Shown: positions 43,855 through 52,767 of the stretch, piece by piece
Layout of the letters: each line of letters begins with the position of its first letter
How positions within the stretch are numbered: position 1 is the stretch's first letter
NCBI RefSeq assembly: GCF_030140925.1
Contig: NZ_JARBWD010000001.1
Span: forward strand, 2,480,001 to 2,544,000
Direction: 5' to 3'
DNA: 64,000 bases
DNA from: Parerythrobacter aestuarii
GTDB taxonomy: Bacteria; Pseudomonadota; Alphaproteobacteria; Sphingomonadales; Sphingomonadaceae
The notes under the pieces: model-generated
What the model was told of the DNA's origin: nothing
What the model saw: the letters and a program-made list of their open reading frames with translations, nothing else
Databases searched by the model: none
Made by a program: the position numbers and the translations under genes

Positions 43855-45248
43855 CGTCCGGCCTCCGTCGCTACGGGCTGCCAGCGACAGGTCCGGGCAA
43901 GGATCCTGGCCGTGCCCTGCGCAATCAGGACCCGTGCATCGCCTTCGGAAATGCGTGCACCGGCAGCTTCGCGTACCGCATTCATCACATCGAGCCAGCT
44001 GCGCCGCCCGGCAATGAACTGGCGCTGGTAGCTCGCGACAATCGCGTCGGCGGCATCGGCAGCGAGCTCGCCTGTCGCGATGCGCGCGCGTGCCGAACGC
44101 ACCTGGACATAGTCTCGCCGCATGTCTTCGCGCACCTGTCGCTCTGCCTCCGCATACCGGGCCAATGCCTGCCGGACGCGGGCATCGGCGCTATCGATAG
44201 CAGAAAATTGCGCGCCGCCATTGCCCAGTTGCATACGCAGGACAATCGCCGCACGCGATCCGGTGATCTCGTTCTGCGACAATTGCAGCAGCACTTGCGG
44301 CAGCAGCTGTGCCCGCGCAAAGTCGCCGTCCGCTTCGGCGGCGGCTACCAGGCTCGTCAGTGCCGCAAGGCTGGGATCGCAGCCCATGGCTTCGGCAACC
44401 GCCATGTCTTCAGGAGGCAAGAGGTCCGCCACACTCGGGAGCGGCAACCCCGGCTGGATTGCCATGCCGCCAGTCAGCTCGACCAGTCGCAATTGCGCGC
44501 TGTCGCGATTCTCGCGCGTCGAAGCAATGTCGAGCTCGACCTGCGCCGTGCGCGACCGGCCCAGCGTCAGGTCGGCCAATGGCGAAACCTCCTGTTGCAC
44601 GCGCCGTCCGATCGAGGCCAGCAGTTCGTTGTGCTGGTCGAGGCTGTCTTCCAGCACCGCCAGCCGCTGGTCCGCTAGGACGATTTGGTAGTACGCCTGC
44701 ACAACATCCAGCACGATCTGGCGGCGCGCCAGTTCCACGCGGTCTTCCCCCGCGCGCAAGGAGGCTTTGGCCCGCTGGATCTCGCTGCTGATCCGCCCAC
44801 CTAGCCAGATCGGCTGTTCGAGCGCAGCATTGAGGGCAATTCCGTCCTGATCGGCAATGGTCGAACCGCGCGTCGAGCTTAGCACTTCGACCGACAGGCT
44901 AGGGAAGCGTCGCCACTTCGCCCCTCGGTATTCGGCCGCGAGGGCCTCCGCTTCGGCCTCTGCACCATCTACCGCCGGATGCGTCTGCGCTGCCGAGGCA
45001 GCGGCAAGATCGAGCGGCTGCGGGATAGCGATAGGCGTCGCCGGGCGGACAACCGTCGCATCTTCAGACGGCGGGCCGTAGACGGGAGGAGCCTCTGAAC
45101 CGGTCGCAGTCGGCATGCTTGCCGCCGTTTCGCTCTCCCTATCCTGCGGACGCAGCACAGCAGGGTTGACCGTGAAACACGCCAGCATCGCCACGCAGGC
45201 TGCATGACGCATTGCTGGGGCCGGAACGGGGCTGCGGGAAAGGATCAT
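43851..45248 (-). CDS. TolC-family outer-membrane efflux protein
   Basis: The protein (465 residues from ATG 45248) has an N-terminal hydrophobic signal (about MRHAACVAMLACFTV). A Pro-rich linker follows, then the repeated long-helix pattern of TolC proteins, for example VLDVVQAYYQIVLADQRLAV and the C-terminal SYQRQFIAGRRSWLDVMNAV. It forms the outer-membrane exit duct. No start has a strong ribosome-binding site; ATG 45212 would give a cleaner signal peptide. It is the first gene of the three-gene secretion operon; 183 nt without a recognisable feature separate it from the metallopeptidase gene. Confidence 0.9.
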   Translation of the reverse strand: MILSRSPVPAPAMRHAACVAMLACFTVNPAVLRPQDRESETAASMPTATGSEAPPVYGPPSEDATVVRPATPIAIPQPLDLAAASAAQTHPAVDGAEAEAEALAAEYRGAKWRRFPSLSVEVLSSTRGSTIADQDGIALNAALEQPIWLGGRISSEIQRAKASLRAGEDRVELARRQIVLDVVQAYYQIVLADQRLAVLEDSLDQHNELLASIGRRVQQEVSPLADLTLGRSRTAQVELDIASTRENRDSAQLRLVELTGGMAIQPGLPLPSVADLLPPEDMAVAEAMGCDPSLAALTSLVAAAEADGDFARAQLLPQVLLQLSQNEITGSRAAIVLRMQLGNGGAQFSAIDSADARVRQALARYAEAERQVREDMRRDYVQVRSARARIATGELAADAADAIVASYQRQFIAGRRSWLDVMNAVREAAGARISEGDARVLIAQGTARILARTCRWQPVATEAGR

Positions 45249-45431
45249 CGACCTGCGATCTGCGTGTACCAAGGAGCCGGTCGTCAGGCGTCCAAACCCT
45301 TGCTTCTGCTGTGCTTAAAGGCAAGAATTAGGCCGGAAGAGCCATTTTGACAATGTGTCGTCGTGGAAGGCACCGGACCGGGGCAGGCCTCCGACCCACC
45401 CCGGCAACCGGTCGCTTCCTGCCGAATTGCG

Positions 45432-48203
45432 TCAGGCAAAGCTCTCAACAGGCTGGACATGGGCCATTTCGAGCAGGTTTGCCTGGAAGAAGCTACCGCT
45501 TAGAGGCGCTTGATCGGCGAGCTCTTGCCAGGGATCGAATGCACCCACGGCAGCAAAGTCGAGTCCCTGGAAGGCCTGGCTTTCCTGCGATGCCTGATCC
45601 GCACCCTTGTCCACTGGCTCTTCCTGCGTGGAGGGGAACCAGTCGGCCCAGGTGCTGGCGTCGTAGCCATTGGCGGTGAGGTAATCGATCACCTGCTGCT
45701 GCGACTGGTAGTTGGCATAGCGGATGTTGCCGTCGGCATGCATGTACATGTGCAGATAGGCCGTGCCGTCAGTCAGTGCGAGGTACACCTCCTGCAACCC
45801 GTCGCCGTCATAGTCGTCAGCCCCCAGCACGCGGTTGATGTTCTCGATCTGCAGATCGTTCTGGAACCGCCGCTGGCTGTCCTGGTCGCTGCCTGCGACG
45901 ACGTCGCCGCTTTCGACGAGCGGGTCGATATAGATGCCGACCACGCGGGTTTCACCGGCCCAGCTGTAGTCGTCGAAGTAGGAAAGCCCATCGGCATTGC
46001 CGCCAACCGTCGCAAACCGCCCGATGGCATCGTTGACGAGGATCTGGTCGATATCGCCATCCCCATCGACATCGGCGCTGCCGATCCGCAGCCACGAGCC
46101 ATTCCCGCCCAACGCATTGCCGTCGAAGTCGCGAATGTTGTTCATCGCCGCCTGGTAGACCGAGGGATCGGCGGTCTCGAAGTTCACTGAAACCCCGGTG
46201 CCGGGCAACAGGCGGATGGTGGTGTTGTCGAACTGGAGATACTCGACGCCGGTCAGCGTGTCAGTGCCGTCAGCCCCGACGATCTGGAAGACCCCCGTCA
46301 AGGTCTGCGTGATCGTATAGGCCGATCGGTTACCTGAAACGACCGCAGTATCGATATTGCTGCCACCGTCGATGCTGTCGTTACCGAGACCACCGGTGAG
46401 AACATTCGCGACATCGTTCCCGATCAGATCGTCATTACCCGAACCGCCGACGGCATTCTCGATCACGGTGCCGCGGGCGATCGTCATGTTACCGATGCTC
46501 CCGCCGACGCTGGAGAACACTTCCTGGTTGAGGTTGATGACCTGGTCGGCAGAGAAGCTGGAATAGTTCAGCGTGTCCACTCCACCGTGATCGACGATGG
46601 TAAAGGACAACAAGTTGCCTGCGGCATTGGTCGCATTTCCGCCGACACCGTAGATGGCGCGACCGGTATCGTTGCCAACGCCATATGTATTGTCGCCGGT
46701 CCGCGTGCTGGTGGCTACCCCGTAGAGTTGCTGGATGGCTACGATGTCTGCCACGCGCGGCGATACGGCGAACACGCGGCTGAACCCCTGATCGGAGAAG
46801 AAGGTGTTCTCCGACTGGTCGAAATACGACATGACAGTCGTCGCCCAAGAATCGTTCAGGTAATTGGCATCCTGCGTATAATTCGCCGACGAATTGTAGT
46901 TTCCGGCATGACCCAGGCCGAGGGCATGACCGATTTCGTGCAGGTAAGTCTGGAACGAATAGCTGTCGATTGTCGTGCCTGAATTGGTGAGCCAGGTCTC
47001 CGACACATTGACCTGGGACTCTGTGATAAACCCGCCGGACCTCGTGGAGGTCGAAAATGCCCCATCTTCATCGTCGGTGAAGGTGATCTGCGCCGCGCCG
47101 GTCACCTCTACAAAGCGAATGCCTGAAACATCGCTCCACAAACGCAAGGCCTGGCGGGCCAGGAATTGGCCGTCGGTCGTCAACGCGGTGATATCGACAG
47201 TCAATGAGTCGCCCGGAGAGACATCGAAACGGCGCGAAGCTCCTGCGCCGCCCCAATAACCATTGACCAGCTGGTCGGCGATCTGGTCATTGCTGTACTC
47301 CTGCAGCGGTTCAGCAACAACGGCCTGCAACTGGTAGGCCCCGGCTTCGGAATCGGCCCAGCCGCCCAGATCGATATAATACGTCCCGCTGGTCGTCGCC
47401 TGGAACCGGATCCGCGAATACGTGCCCGAACTGTCGTCATTGTAGGCGAGGACCCCGCCCGAGGAATCGCGCAAGGTCAGCGTGGTATCGGCATCACCGG
47501 TGGCGCCGGTGGCAAAGGTCGTGAACTCATAGGTCTCGCCCGCCTCGAGAGTGACTGCAAACCAGTCGTGATCCCCGGTCTCGTCGAGCGTACTGCTGAT
47601 GACCGGCCCACCAATCGTCAGCGTGCCGGCACTGCCTGCATCATCGCCATAATTGTCAGCCACCGGGCGCGAGCTGGACAGGAAATATTGCCCGGTCGCG
47701 GTCGAATAGCCCGTAACATCGAGATAATAGGTCCCACTCGTGGGTGCGGTGAAGATGATCTCGGAATAATATAGCCCTGCCGCCGTATTGGCGTCGTCGT
47801 TGGTGGTGATCTGAGCGCCGGTGGAATCGCGCAGGGTCAGGATACTGTCAGGCAGCCCACCAGCAGGCAGATAGACCGTGAAGGTATAGGTCTCGCCGGC
47901 CTGGAGGGTGATGCTGAACCAATCGCTGTCGCCCGAAGTATCGATCGCGCTGGTCTGGAAGCTACCCGGTGAAAGCGTGGCGGTAGTCGCCGTCGATCCC
48001 GGGATGGTGTCTTCTGCCGCCGTGGCACCATTGCCCGGCTGGAATTCCTTGCCGTCGTCTTCATGCGCCAGGCAGGCGGGGCAGTTGCAGCCGCCGATAT
48101 AGAATGAATCCTTTTCCGGACCGGCATGTTCGACCACAAAATCAAGATTGCGGCTGAACCAATTGTCGCCAATCAGCGATCCACGTTCCAGAAACAGTCC
48201 CAT
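45432..48203 (-). CDS. Secreted M10-type metallopeptidase with PPC and RTX modules
   Basis: The 923-residue protein is a predicted type I secretion substrate. It has a short N-terminal segment with an unusual CNCPACLAHEDD cluster, two pre-peptidase C-terminal domains (about 90-290, each with DSDWFSITLQAGETY-like cores), and a zinc peptidase domain with HEIGHALGLGH and the Met-turn VMSYFDQ. A short RTX-like GGLGNDSIDGG run comes next. A C-terminal module rich in DxDxDG (VDGDGDIDQILV) follows, and the tail ends QPVESFA. The last about 230 residues nearly match the next substrate. No Sec signal is present. ATG 48203 follows GGAAG; GTG 48212 is possible. Confidence 0.87.
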   Translation of the reverse strand: MGLFLERGSLIGDNWFSRNLDFVVEHAGPEKDSFYIGGCNCPACLAHEDDGKEFQPGNGATAAEDTIPGSTATTATLSPGSFQTSAIDTSGDSDWFSITLQAGETYTFTVYLPAGGLPDSILTLRDSTGAQITTNDDANTAAGLYYSEIIFTAPTSGTYYLDVTGYSTATGQYFLSSSRPVADNYGDDAGSAGTLTIGGPVISSTLDETGDHDWFAVTLEAGETYEFTTFATGATGDADTTLTLRDSSGGVLAYNDDSSGTYSRIRFQATTSGTYYIDLGGWADSEAGAYQLQAVVAEPLQEYSNDQIADQLVNGYWGGAGASRRFDVSPGDSLTVDITALTTDGQFLARQALRLWSDVSGIRFVEVTGAAQITFTDDEDGAFSTSTRSGGFITESQVNVSETWLTNSGTTIDSYSFQTYLHEIGHALGLGHAGNYNSSANYTQDANYLNDSWATTVMSYFDQSENTFFSDQGFSRVFAVSPRVADIVAIQQLYGVATSTRTGDNTYGVGNDTGRAIYGVGGNATNAAGNLLSFTIVDHGGVDTLNYSSFSADQVINLNQEVFSSVGGSIGNMTIARGTVIENAVGGSGNDDLIGNDVANVLTGGLGNDSIDGGSNIDTAVVSGNRSAYTITQTLTGVFQIVGADGTDTLTGVEYLQFDNTTIRLLPGTGVSVNFETADPSVYQAAMNNIRDFDGNALGGNGSWLRIGSADVDGDGDIDQILVNDAIGRFATVGGNADGLSYFDDYSWAGETRVVGIYIDPLVESGDVVAGSDQDSQRRFQNDLQIENINRVLGADDYDGDGLQEVYLALTDGTAYLHMYMHADGNIRYANYQSQQQVIDYLTANGYDASTWADWFPSTQEEPVDKGADQASQESQAFQGLDFAAVGAFDPWQELADQAPLSGSFFQANLLEMAHVQPVESFA
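45644..45700 (-). repeat. 57-nt exact direct repeat, copy A (in metallopeptidase C-terminal module)
   Basis: These 57 bases are identical to 48954-49010 in the second substrate gene, and similarity continues on both sides. The identical stretch encodes part of YLTANGYDASTWA. Exact identity over this length, including third codon positions, points to recent duplication or gene conversion between the two C-terminal modules. Confidence 0.9.
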
Positions 48204-48257
48204 TTTCTTCACTTCCAGTTCGTGGCCTAACCTTGATCCAGGCGGCCTGGTTTCAGA

Positions 48258-48650
48258 CTAAGTGTCCATCAACATCTTCGCCACGGCATCCGCCAGTCTG
48301 TCGAGATCACGCATGGCAAGTGATCTATCTACCACATCGATGGCGATCGGCGGATAGGCCTTGTCACCGTTCGTCGCGACAATACTCGCTTCCATCGTTC
48401 CCCGCTTTTGGAACCGGAGTGTTACGGAAAGGTTGTCTGCCTTCGCGCTGGCATCACCCTGTTGGAGAGCCTCGCTCACACGGCGTTCGAATGCCGCACA
48501 CACGCTCGCTTCCGTGGCTTCGGAAGAAAGATACTGCACACCTTCGGCCGAACAGTTCGCCAAACCACCGTTACTCACACAAGCCACCAGCAGCGGCGCA
48601 GTCAGGATCGAAAACGCTGGGCGCAAGGGGATAGGCACTCGATAGGACAC
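48258..48650 (-). CDS. Small lipoprotein of unknown function (130 aa)
   Basis: The 130-residue protein has a lipoprotein signal with lipobox LLVAC (cysteine near residue 24), then a small soluble domain with two more cysteines and a charged C-terminal helix (DLDRLADAVAKMLM). I do not recognise the family. The GTG start has AGGAGGAGG about 11 nt upstream. It lies between the two secretion substrates on the same strand, so it may help secretion or fold the cargo at the envelope; nothing in the sequence proves that. Confidence 0.7.
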   Translation of the reverse strand: MSYRVPIPLRPAFSILTAPLLVACVSNGGLANCSAEGVQYLSSEATEASVCAAFERRVSEALQQGDASAKADNLSVTLRFQKRGTMEASIVATNGDKAYPPIAIDVVDRSLAMRDLDRLADAVAKMLMDT

Positions 48651-48678
48651 GCTGCATCAATCCTCCTCCTGTGCGATC

Positions 48679-48702
48679 TGCCCCGGGGCAGGGCTCCGGG
48701 GC
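48679..48702 (-). terminator. GC-rich hairpin between RTX protein and lipoprotein genes
   Basis: GCCCCGG (48680-48686) pairs with CCGGGGC (48696-48702) around a 9-nt loop, and TGCCCCGGGGCA (48679-48690) is itself a palindrome. It lies just after the 48742-51399 gene and before the lipoprotein start. There is no T-run, so it could be a weak terminator or an RNA-stabilising hairpin. Confidence 0.45.
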
Positions 48703-48741
48703 ACGATAACGCAAGGCTGGTATTTTGTCGCGTCAGCCTAG

Positions 48742-51399
48742 TCAGGCAAAGCTGTCTGCAAGCTGGACAAAAGGCAGTTCGATCTGGTTGGCTTGCAGGA
48801 AGCTCGGGTTGGGCAAACCTTCGCCAGCCGCCTGGTGCCAAGGATCGAAGCCGAACACTGCCGCCGGATCGAGACCCAGATCGGCCCCTGAACCAATTTC
48901 GCCGTTCTCAGCCGCCTTGTCACCTGATCCTTCCTGAGTGCTCGGGAACCAGCCGGCCCAGGTGCTGGCGTCGTAGCCATTGGCGGTGAGGTAATCGATC
49001 ACCTGCTGCTCCGACTGGTAGTTGGCGTACTGGATATTGCCATCGGCGTGCATATAGGCGTGAAGGTATGCCGTACCGTCAGTGAGCGCGAAATACACTT
49101 CCTGCAAACCGTCGCCATCGTAGTCGTCAGCGCCAAGGATCTGGTTGATGTTGCCGATCTCAAGGTCGTTCTGGAAACGCCGCTGACTGTCTTCATCGCT
49201 TCCGGCAACGACATCCCCGCTTTGCACCAGCGGATCGACATAGATCCCGGCAATGCGGGTTTCGCCGGCCCAGCCATAGTCGTCGAAATAGATCATGCCG
49301 TCTTCAGCCGTCCCGACTGTGGCGAAACGCCCAATGTCGCGATTGACCAGGATCTGGTCGAGATCGCCATCCCCGTTGACGTCCGCCTCGCCGAGCCACA
49401 CCCACGCACCGGCCCCGCCCAGATCGTTGCCGTCGAAGTCACGGATGCTTTCCATAAACGACTGGAAATCAGCGCTGAAGTCGACGGTGACGCCTTCACC
49501 CGGCATCAAGCGGATCGTCGCATCGTCGAACTGGAGATATTCGATCGCCGTCAATGTGTCGGTACCATCAGGTCCACTCACTTCGAACACGCCGGTCGAA
49601 GTCTGGGTCACCGTGTAGTCGGCCTGGTTGCCGTTCACGACCGCAGTATCGACATTTGCACCACCATCGAGCGTGTCGTCGCCGCCGAGGCCGGTGAGAA
49701 TATTGGCTTGATCCGAACCAATCAGCGTATTGGCAGCGAAGTTGCCGGTGGCATTGTAAGCACCTTCCATGATGACCAGTGTCTCAACGGCCGAAGCAAT
49801 CGTCGCATTGAAACCATAGACCCGCATGGTGTCGTTACCGCCACTGGCGGTTTCAATGATCTGGTCACCTTCGTTGTCGACGATATAAATGTCGTCGCCA
49901 TTGCCGCCTTCCAGCCGGTCAGCGCCGACCCCGCCATCGAGCAAGTCGTTGCCGTTTCCGCCGAACAACCAGTCGACACCCCAGCCACCGTACAGCTCGT
50001 CATTGCCGCCTTCACCATAGAGGTCGTCGTCGCCTTCACGCCCGCGGATGATATCATTGCCGCTGAAGCCGAAGATGAGGTTGCTGCCAGCATCGCCAGT
50101 CAGGCGGTCATCGTAACCGGAGCCGTGGAGCCCCTCGATGGAATTCAGCGTATCGCTGCCCGCCCCGCCGGTTGCCTGCGAGCCGGTCGTCGAAAGGTTG
50201 ACGACGACGCCGGAATCGGAGGTCTCGTAGCTGGCAATATCGAAACCCACGCCGCCAAAGAGCCGGTCGTTGTCAGGACCGCCAATCAGCCAATCGTTCC
50301 CTTCGTAGCCATAGATGACATCAGCACCGGCCATGCCGTCGATAATGTCATCACCAGAAGTACCGCGCAGGATATCGTCGCCGTCGGTGCCGAGGTCAGG
50401 CAGGTCGATCGATACATAGGCAATGCCGCTTGAAGTATTGTAATAAATACCCTCGCCATCGTCAGCGATGATCAGCTCTTCGCCCAGCTGCAGCGTTTCG
50501 AAATTCACGCCCGGAAGCTCGGCCGTGCCAACCAGCGAAAAATTGTAGGCATCAATGACGACGATTGTCTGGTTCTGCGTGTCCATGAAGAACATACGCT
50601 GACCGTCCGGGCTGAAAGCCACACCGCGTGAATTGCCCAGAGTAGGATAGTAGTTGGTGAGGGTATCGATGTATTGCATCGTCCCGTCGTAGACGTGCAC
50701 ATCGCCACCTGTGACGATCACGATCCGGTCGTCCTCGGTCACGCCCGATGCCGCTTCGATACCCTCGGCATAGCCATAGACGCCGTTGTCGTAGATACCA
50801 TTGCTGGTAATCGAAGTGCCATCCGGAGAGATGAGAAAATATTCAGCCGACGAGAGGCCCAGCTGGCCGAGCAGGACAGTGTCGGACCGCGGAATTGTAA
50901 GCAGCGAGGCGGCACTGCCGAGACCGGCGTAGTAGCTGCCATTCTGGGTAATCTCACCACTGATCAGCTCAAACGTGCTCAGCGGCGCCCATCCGCTCCA
51001 TCCCGGCAGGATGTTCTGCGAGATTTGCAGCGTGTCCTCGTCGCTCCAGGTGATGTCGGCAAAGGTGTAGTCACTTCCTGTGACCGTAAACACATATTCA
51101 TCCGCACCGAATGTGCTCAGGTCGACAATGTAGAAGCTGACATCCGCCGTGTTGCTGGTCCACGAGTTGGATTGGCTCACATTCGCCGCAACTTCTTCGA
51201 CGATTGCCAGCTGTGTACCGTCAGGTGAAAGCGAGAGCGCCCCGAGATCGTGGCCCACCTCGACTTCGTAAAGCAGATCGCCGCTCTGCGCATCGTAGAC
51301 CCGCAGGAAGCCATCATTACCGGCGACATAAATTACCGTACCATCGGGACTCAATACCCAGTTCTCATCACCATCGGTGGCGATCAGGACGTCGACCAT
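48742..51399 (-). CDS. Beta-propeller/RTX calcium-binding secreted protein
   Basis: The 885-residue protein begins MVDVLIATDGDENWVLSPDG. Its first about 330 residues show repeated WD40/YVTN-like blades (LSPDGT, FSPDGQRMFF). Nonapeptide RTX repeats follow (GGPDNDRLFGG, FSGNDIIRGREGDDDLYG, GGNGNDLLDGG). The final module is shared with the metallopeptidase (VNGDGDLDQILV, DYDGDGLQEV), ending FVQLADSFA. No Sec signal is present, so export by the adjacent type I system is expected; calcium binds the RTX repeats outside the cell. ATG 51399 has GGAG 7 nt upstream. No enzymatic domain is visible; a binding or adhesive role is possible. Confidence 0.87.
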   Translation of the reverse strand: MVDVLIATDGDENWVLSPDGTVIYVAGNDGFLRVYDAQSGDLLYEVEVGHDLGALSLSPDGTQLAIVEEVAANVSQSNSWTSNTADVSFYIVDLSTFGADEYVFTVTGSDYTFADITWSDEDTLQISQNILPGWSGWAPLSTFELISGEITQNGSYYAGLGSAASLLTIPRSDTVLLGQLGLSSAEYFLISPDGTSITSNGIYDNGVYGYAEGIEAASGVTEDDRIVIVTGGDVHVYDGTMQYIDTLTNYYPTLGNSRGVAFSPDGQRMFFMDTQNQTIVVIDAYNFSLVGTAELPGVNFETLQLGEELIIADDGEGIYYNTSSGIAYVSIDLPDLGTDGDDILRGTSGDDIIDGMAGADVIYGYEGNDWLIGGPDNDRLFGGVGFDIASYETSDSGVVVNLSTTGSQATGGAGSDTLNSIEGLHGSGYDDRLTGDAGSNLIFGFSGNDIIRGREGDDDLYGEGGNDELYGGWGVDWLFGGNGNDLLDGGVGADRLEGGNGDDIYIVDNEGDQIIETASGGNDTMRVYGFNATIASAVETLVIMEGAYNATGNFAANTLIGSDQANILTGLGGDDTLDGGANVDTAVVNGNQADYTVTQTSTGVFEVSGPDGTDTLTAIEYLQFDDATIRLMPGEGVTVDFSADFQSFMESIRDFDGNDLGGAGAWVWLGEADVNGDGDLDQILVNRDIGRFATVGTAEDGMIYFDDYGWAGETRIAGIYVDPLVQSGDVVAGSDEDSQRRFQNDLEIGNINQILGADDYDGDGLQEVYFALTDGTAYLHAYMHADGNIQYANYQSEQQVIDYLTANGYDASTWAGWFPSTQEGSGDKAAENGEIGSGADLGLDPAAVFGFDPWHQAAGEGLPNPSFLQANQIELPFVQLADSFA
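48954..49010 (-). repeat. 57-nt exact direct repeat, copy B (in RTX protein C-terminal module)
   Basis: This copy is identical to 45644-45700; the wider module is similar over roughly 900 nt (about 45440-46370 versus 48750-49700). The duplicated part is the likely secretion module of two proteins that otherwise differ. Confidence 0.9.
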
Positions 51400-51513
51400 T
51401 CGCAAACTCCATGAATGGCGCTGCCGCGCGCAATGTGGTTGAATTTTTCAGGATGCGACCCTGCTCTGTCTTTAGGGAAAGGGCTAACACAAAAAAGCCT
51501 GTGGTCAATCCAG

Positions 51514-51530
51514 ATAATTCAATGAATTAT
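51514..51530. promoter_or_regulatory. 17-bp AT-rich palindrome upstream of the RTX protein gene
   Basis: ATAATTCA (51514-51521) and TGAATTAT (51523-51530) are perfect inverted repeats around one base. The site lies about 115 nt upstream of the ATG at 51399 in the 195-nt gap after the polysaccharide-export gene. It has the symmetry of an operator for a dimeric regulator (inference). Confidence 0.55.
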
Positions 51531-51549
51531 GAACAATTCACAACAAGCC

Positions 51550-51563
51550 GAAACCGCGGTTTC
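51550..51563. promoter_or_regulatory. 14-bp palindrome GAAACCGCGGTTTC
   Basis: A perfect 14-bp dyad lies 19 nt beyond the AT-rich palindrome and 31 nt from the stop of the export lipoprotein gene. With no loop it is a poor hairpin, so it is more likely a protein-binding site. Which gene it controls is unknown. Confidence 0.45.
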
Positions 51564-51594
51564 TTGCCGCTGGCGCTGGACTATCTTCGCAAAC

Positions 51595-52767
51595 CTACAG
51601 CGAATTCTTGATCGCGATAGTCGACAGCGCGACATTCGAAAGCGTGGACAGGAACTTTTGCAGGTCAGCCCCCGGCGCGCTGGACACATAGAGCACATCG
51701 TCATCGCGAATGGCAAAATCCTGCGCTGCAAAGAAGCCAGCGGCATCGGACAAGTCCAGGCGATAGACCACCGGAATCCTGCCTTCCTGTGTCGCTTGCG
51801 CCGAGGCCGCCACCGCCGGATCGAGCGCGCCGGCTTCTTCGAAGCGGAACACGAACACACCGCGAATATCAGCACGATCATCGCGCAAGCCGCCAATGCG
51901 GCCGAGCGCCTGCGCCAGCGAAAGGCCGGAGCCTTCAAACGGCACCTCGGCATTGCGCGCCACCGCACCCAACGCGATGAAGCTGTAGGGCTGGTGGATC
52001 ACCGTCAGCACGTCATTGGCCCGCAAGGTGACGTTCTGGGCAGGATCGAGGATCACGGCATCCAGCGCCATGGTCGCAGCCTTGGCACCGCGGGTCAGGC
52101 GCACGGTCGTCTTCTCGACATCCTCGGTTGGGCCGCCGGCTTCGGCCAGCACATCGAGCAGCCTCTCACCGCGCGCGGTCAGCGGCACGCGCTGGCTAGT
52201 GGCAACCTTCCCAAGCACAGTCACGGTACTGGCTTCATTGTCGACCACACGGACGATTGCCTGCGGATCGTGGGCTTTGCCCCGCAGGCGACCGACGATG
52301 GCGTCCTGCACCTGCGACGGAGTGCGGCCTGCCACTGCAACCTTGCCTGCAAAGGGTACCGCGATGGTGCCGTCTTCATCGACCCGCTGGTCAGGAAGGA
52401 CCTCCGCTTCTGCCACCGTGCCGCCTGCGCTTGCCCGTGGGTCCGCTGCAGCGCCGAACAGGACCGCCGGCGGCGCTTCCCACAAGGTCACGCTGACGAC
52501 ATCGCCGCGTTCGATGAGCGGCGCGCCAACCCCGGCATCACCAAAAACTTCGGCAAAGCTGGTCGCACGCGAAAAAGCGGTGATACGGCTGGTCGTTGCC
52601 CGGTCAAGCTCGACCACAGCGATGTCGGTTCCGGCGTAGCTTTCCTGCCCGGCGTTGCTGATTGTATCCGTCCCCGGCCCTGCCGCACCGAAAGACGAGC
52701 AACCCGCCATCAGGGCAGCGCTACCGGCCAGCAGGGCAAGGCGGAGCGATTGAGCGGTGTTTTCCAT
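51595..52767 (-). CDS. Wza-like polysaccharide export lipoprotein
   Basis: The 390-residue outer-membrane lipoprotein (lipobox LMAGC) has a polysaccharide-export domain containing RGDVVSVTLWEAPP and GTIAVPFAGKVAVAGRT. SLBB-type domains follow (for example VTVLGKVATSQRVPLTARG). Such proteins form the outer-membrane channel for capsule or exopolysaccharide. A 1-nt overlap (TGATG) or a 4-nt GTGA overlap links it to the glycosyltransferase gene before it. It is the last gene of the operon that starts with inositol-1-phosphate synthase. Confidence 0.9.
   Translation of the reverse strand: MENTAQSLRLALLAGSAALMAGCSSFGAAGPGTDTISNAGQESYAGTDIAVVELDRATTSRITAFSRATSFAEVFGDAGVGAPLIERGDVVSVTLWEAPPAVLFGAAADPRASAGGTVAEAEVLPDQRVDEDGTIAVPFAGKVAVAGRTPSQVQDAIVGRLRGKAHDPQAIVRVVDNEASTVTVLGKVATSQRVPLTARGERLLDVLAEAGGPTEDVEKTTVRLTRGAKAATMALDAVILDPAQNVTLRANDVLTVIHQPYSFIALGAVARNAEVPFEGSGLSLAQALGRIGGLRDDRADIRGVFVFRFEEAGALDPAVAASAQATQEGRIPVVYRLDLSDAAGFFAAQDFAIRDDDVLYVSSAPGADLQKFLSTLSNVALSTIAIKNSL

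Noticed and set aside
45249-45431. Promoter or operator before the TolC gene
   Set aside because: The 183-nt gap holds no convincing dyad or promoter hexamers by eye.
49048-50433. A 461-codon plus-strand frame opposite the RTX protein
   Set aside because: It is the complement of the repeated calcium-binding codons; the minus strand has clear RTX repeats and a good ribosome-binding site.
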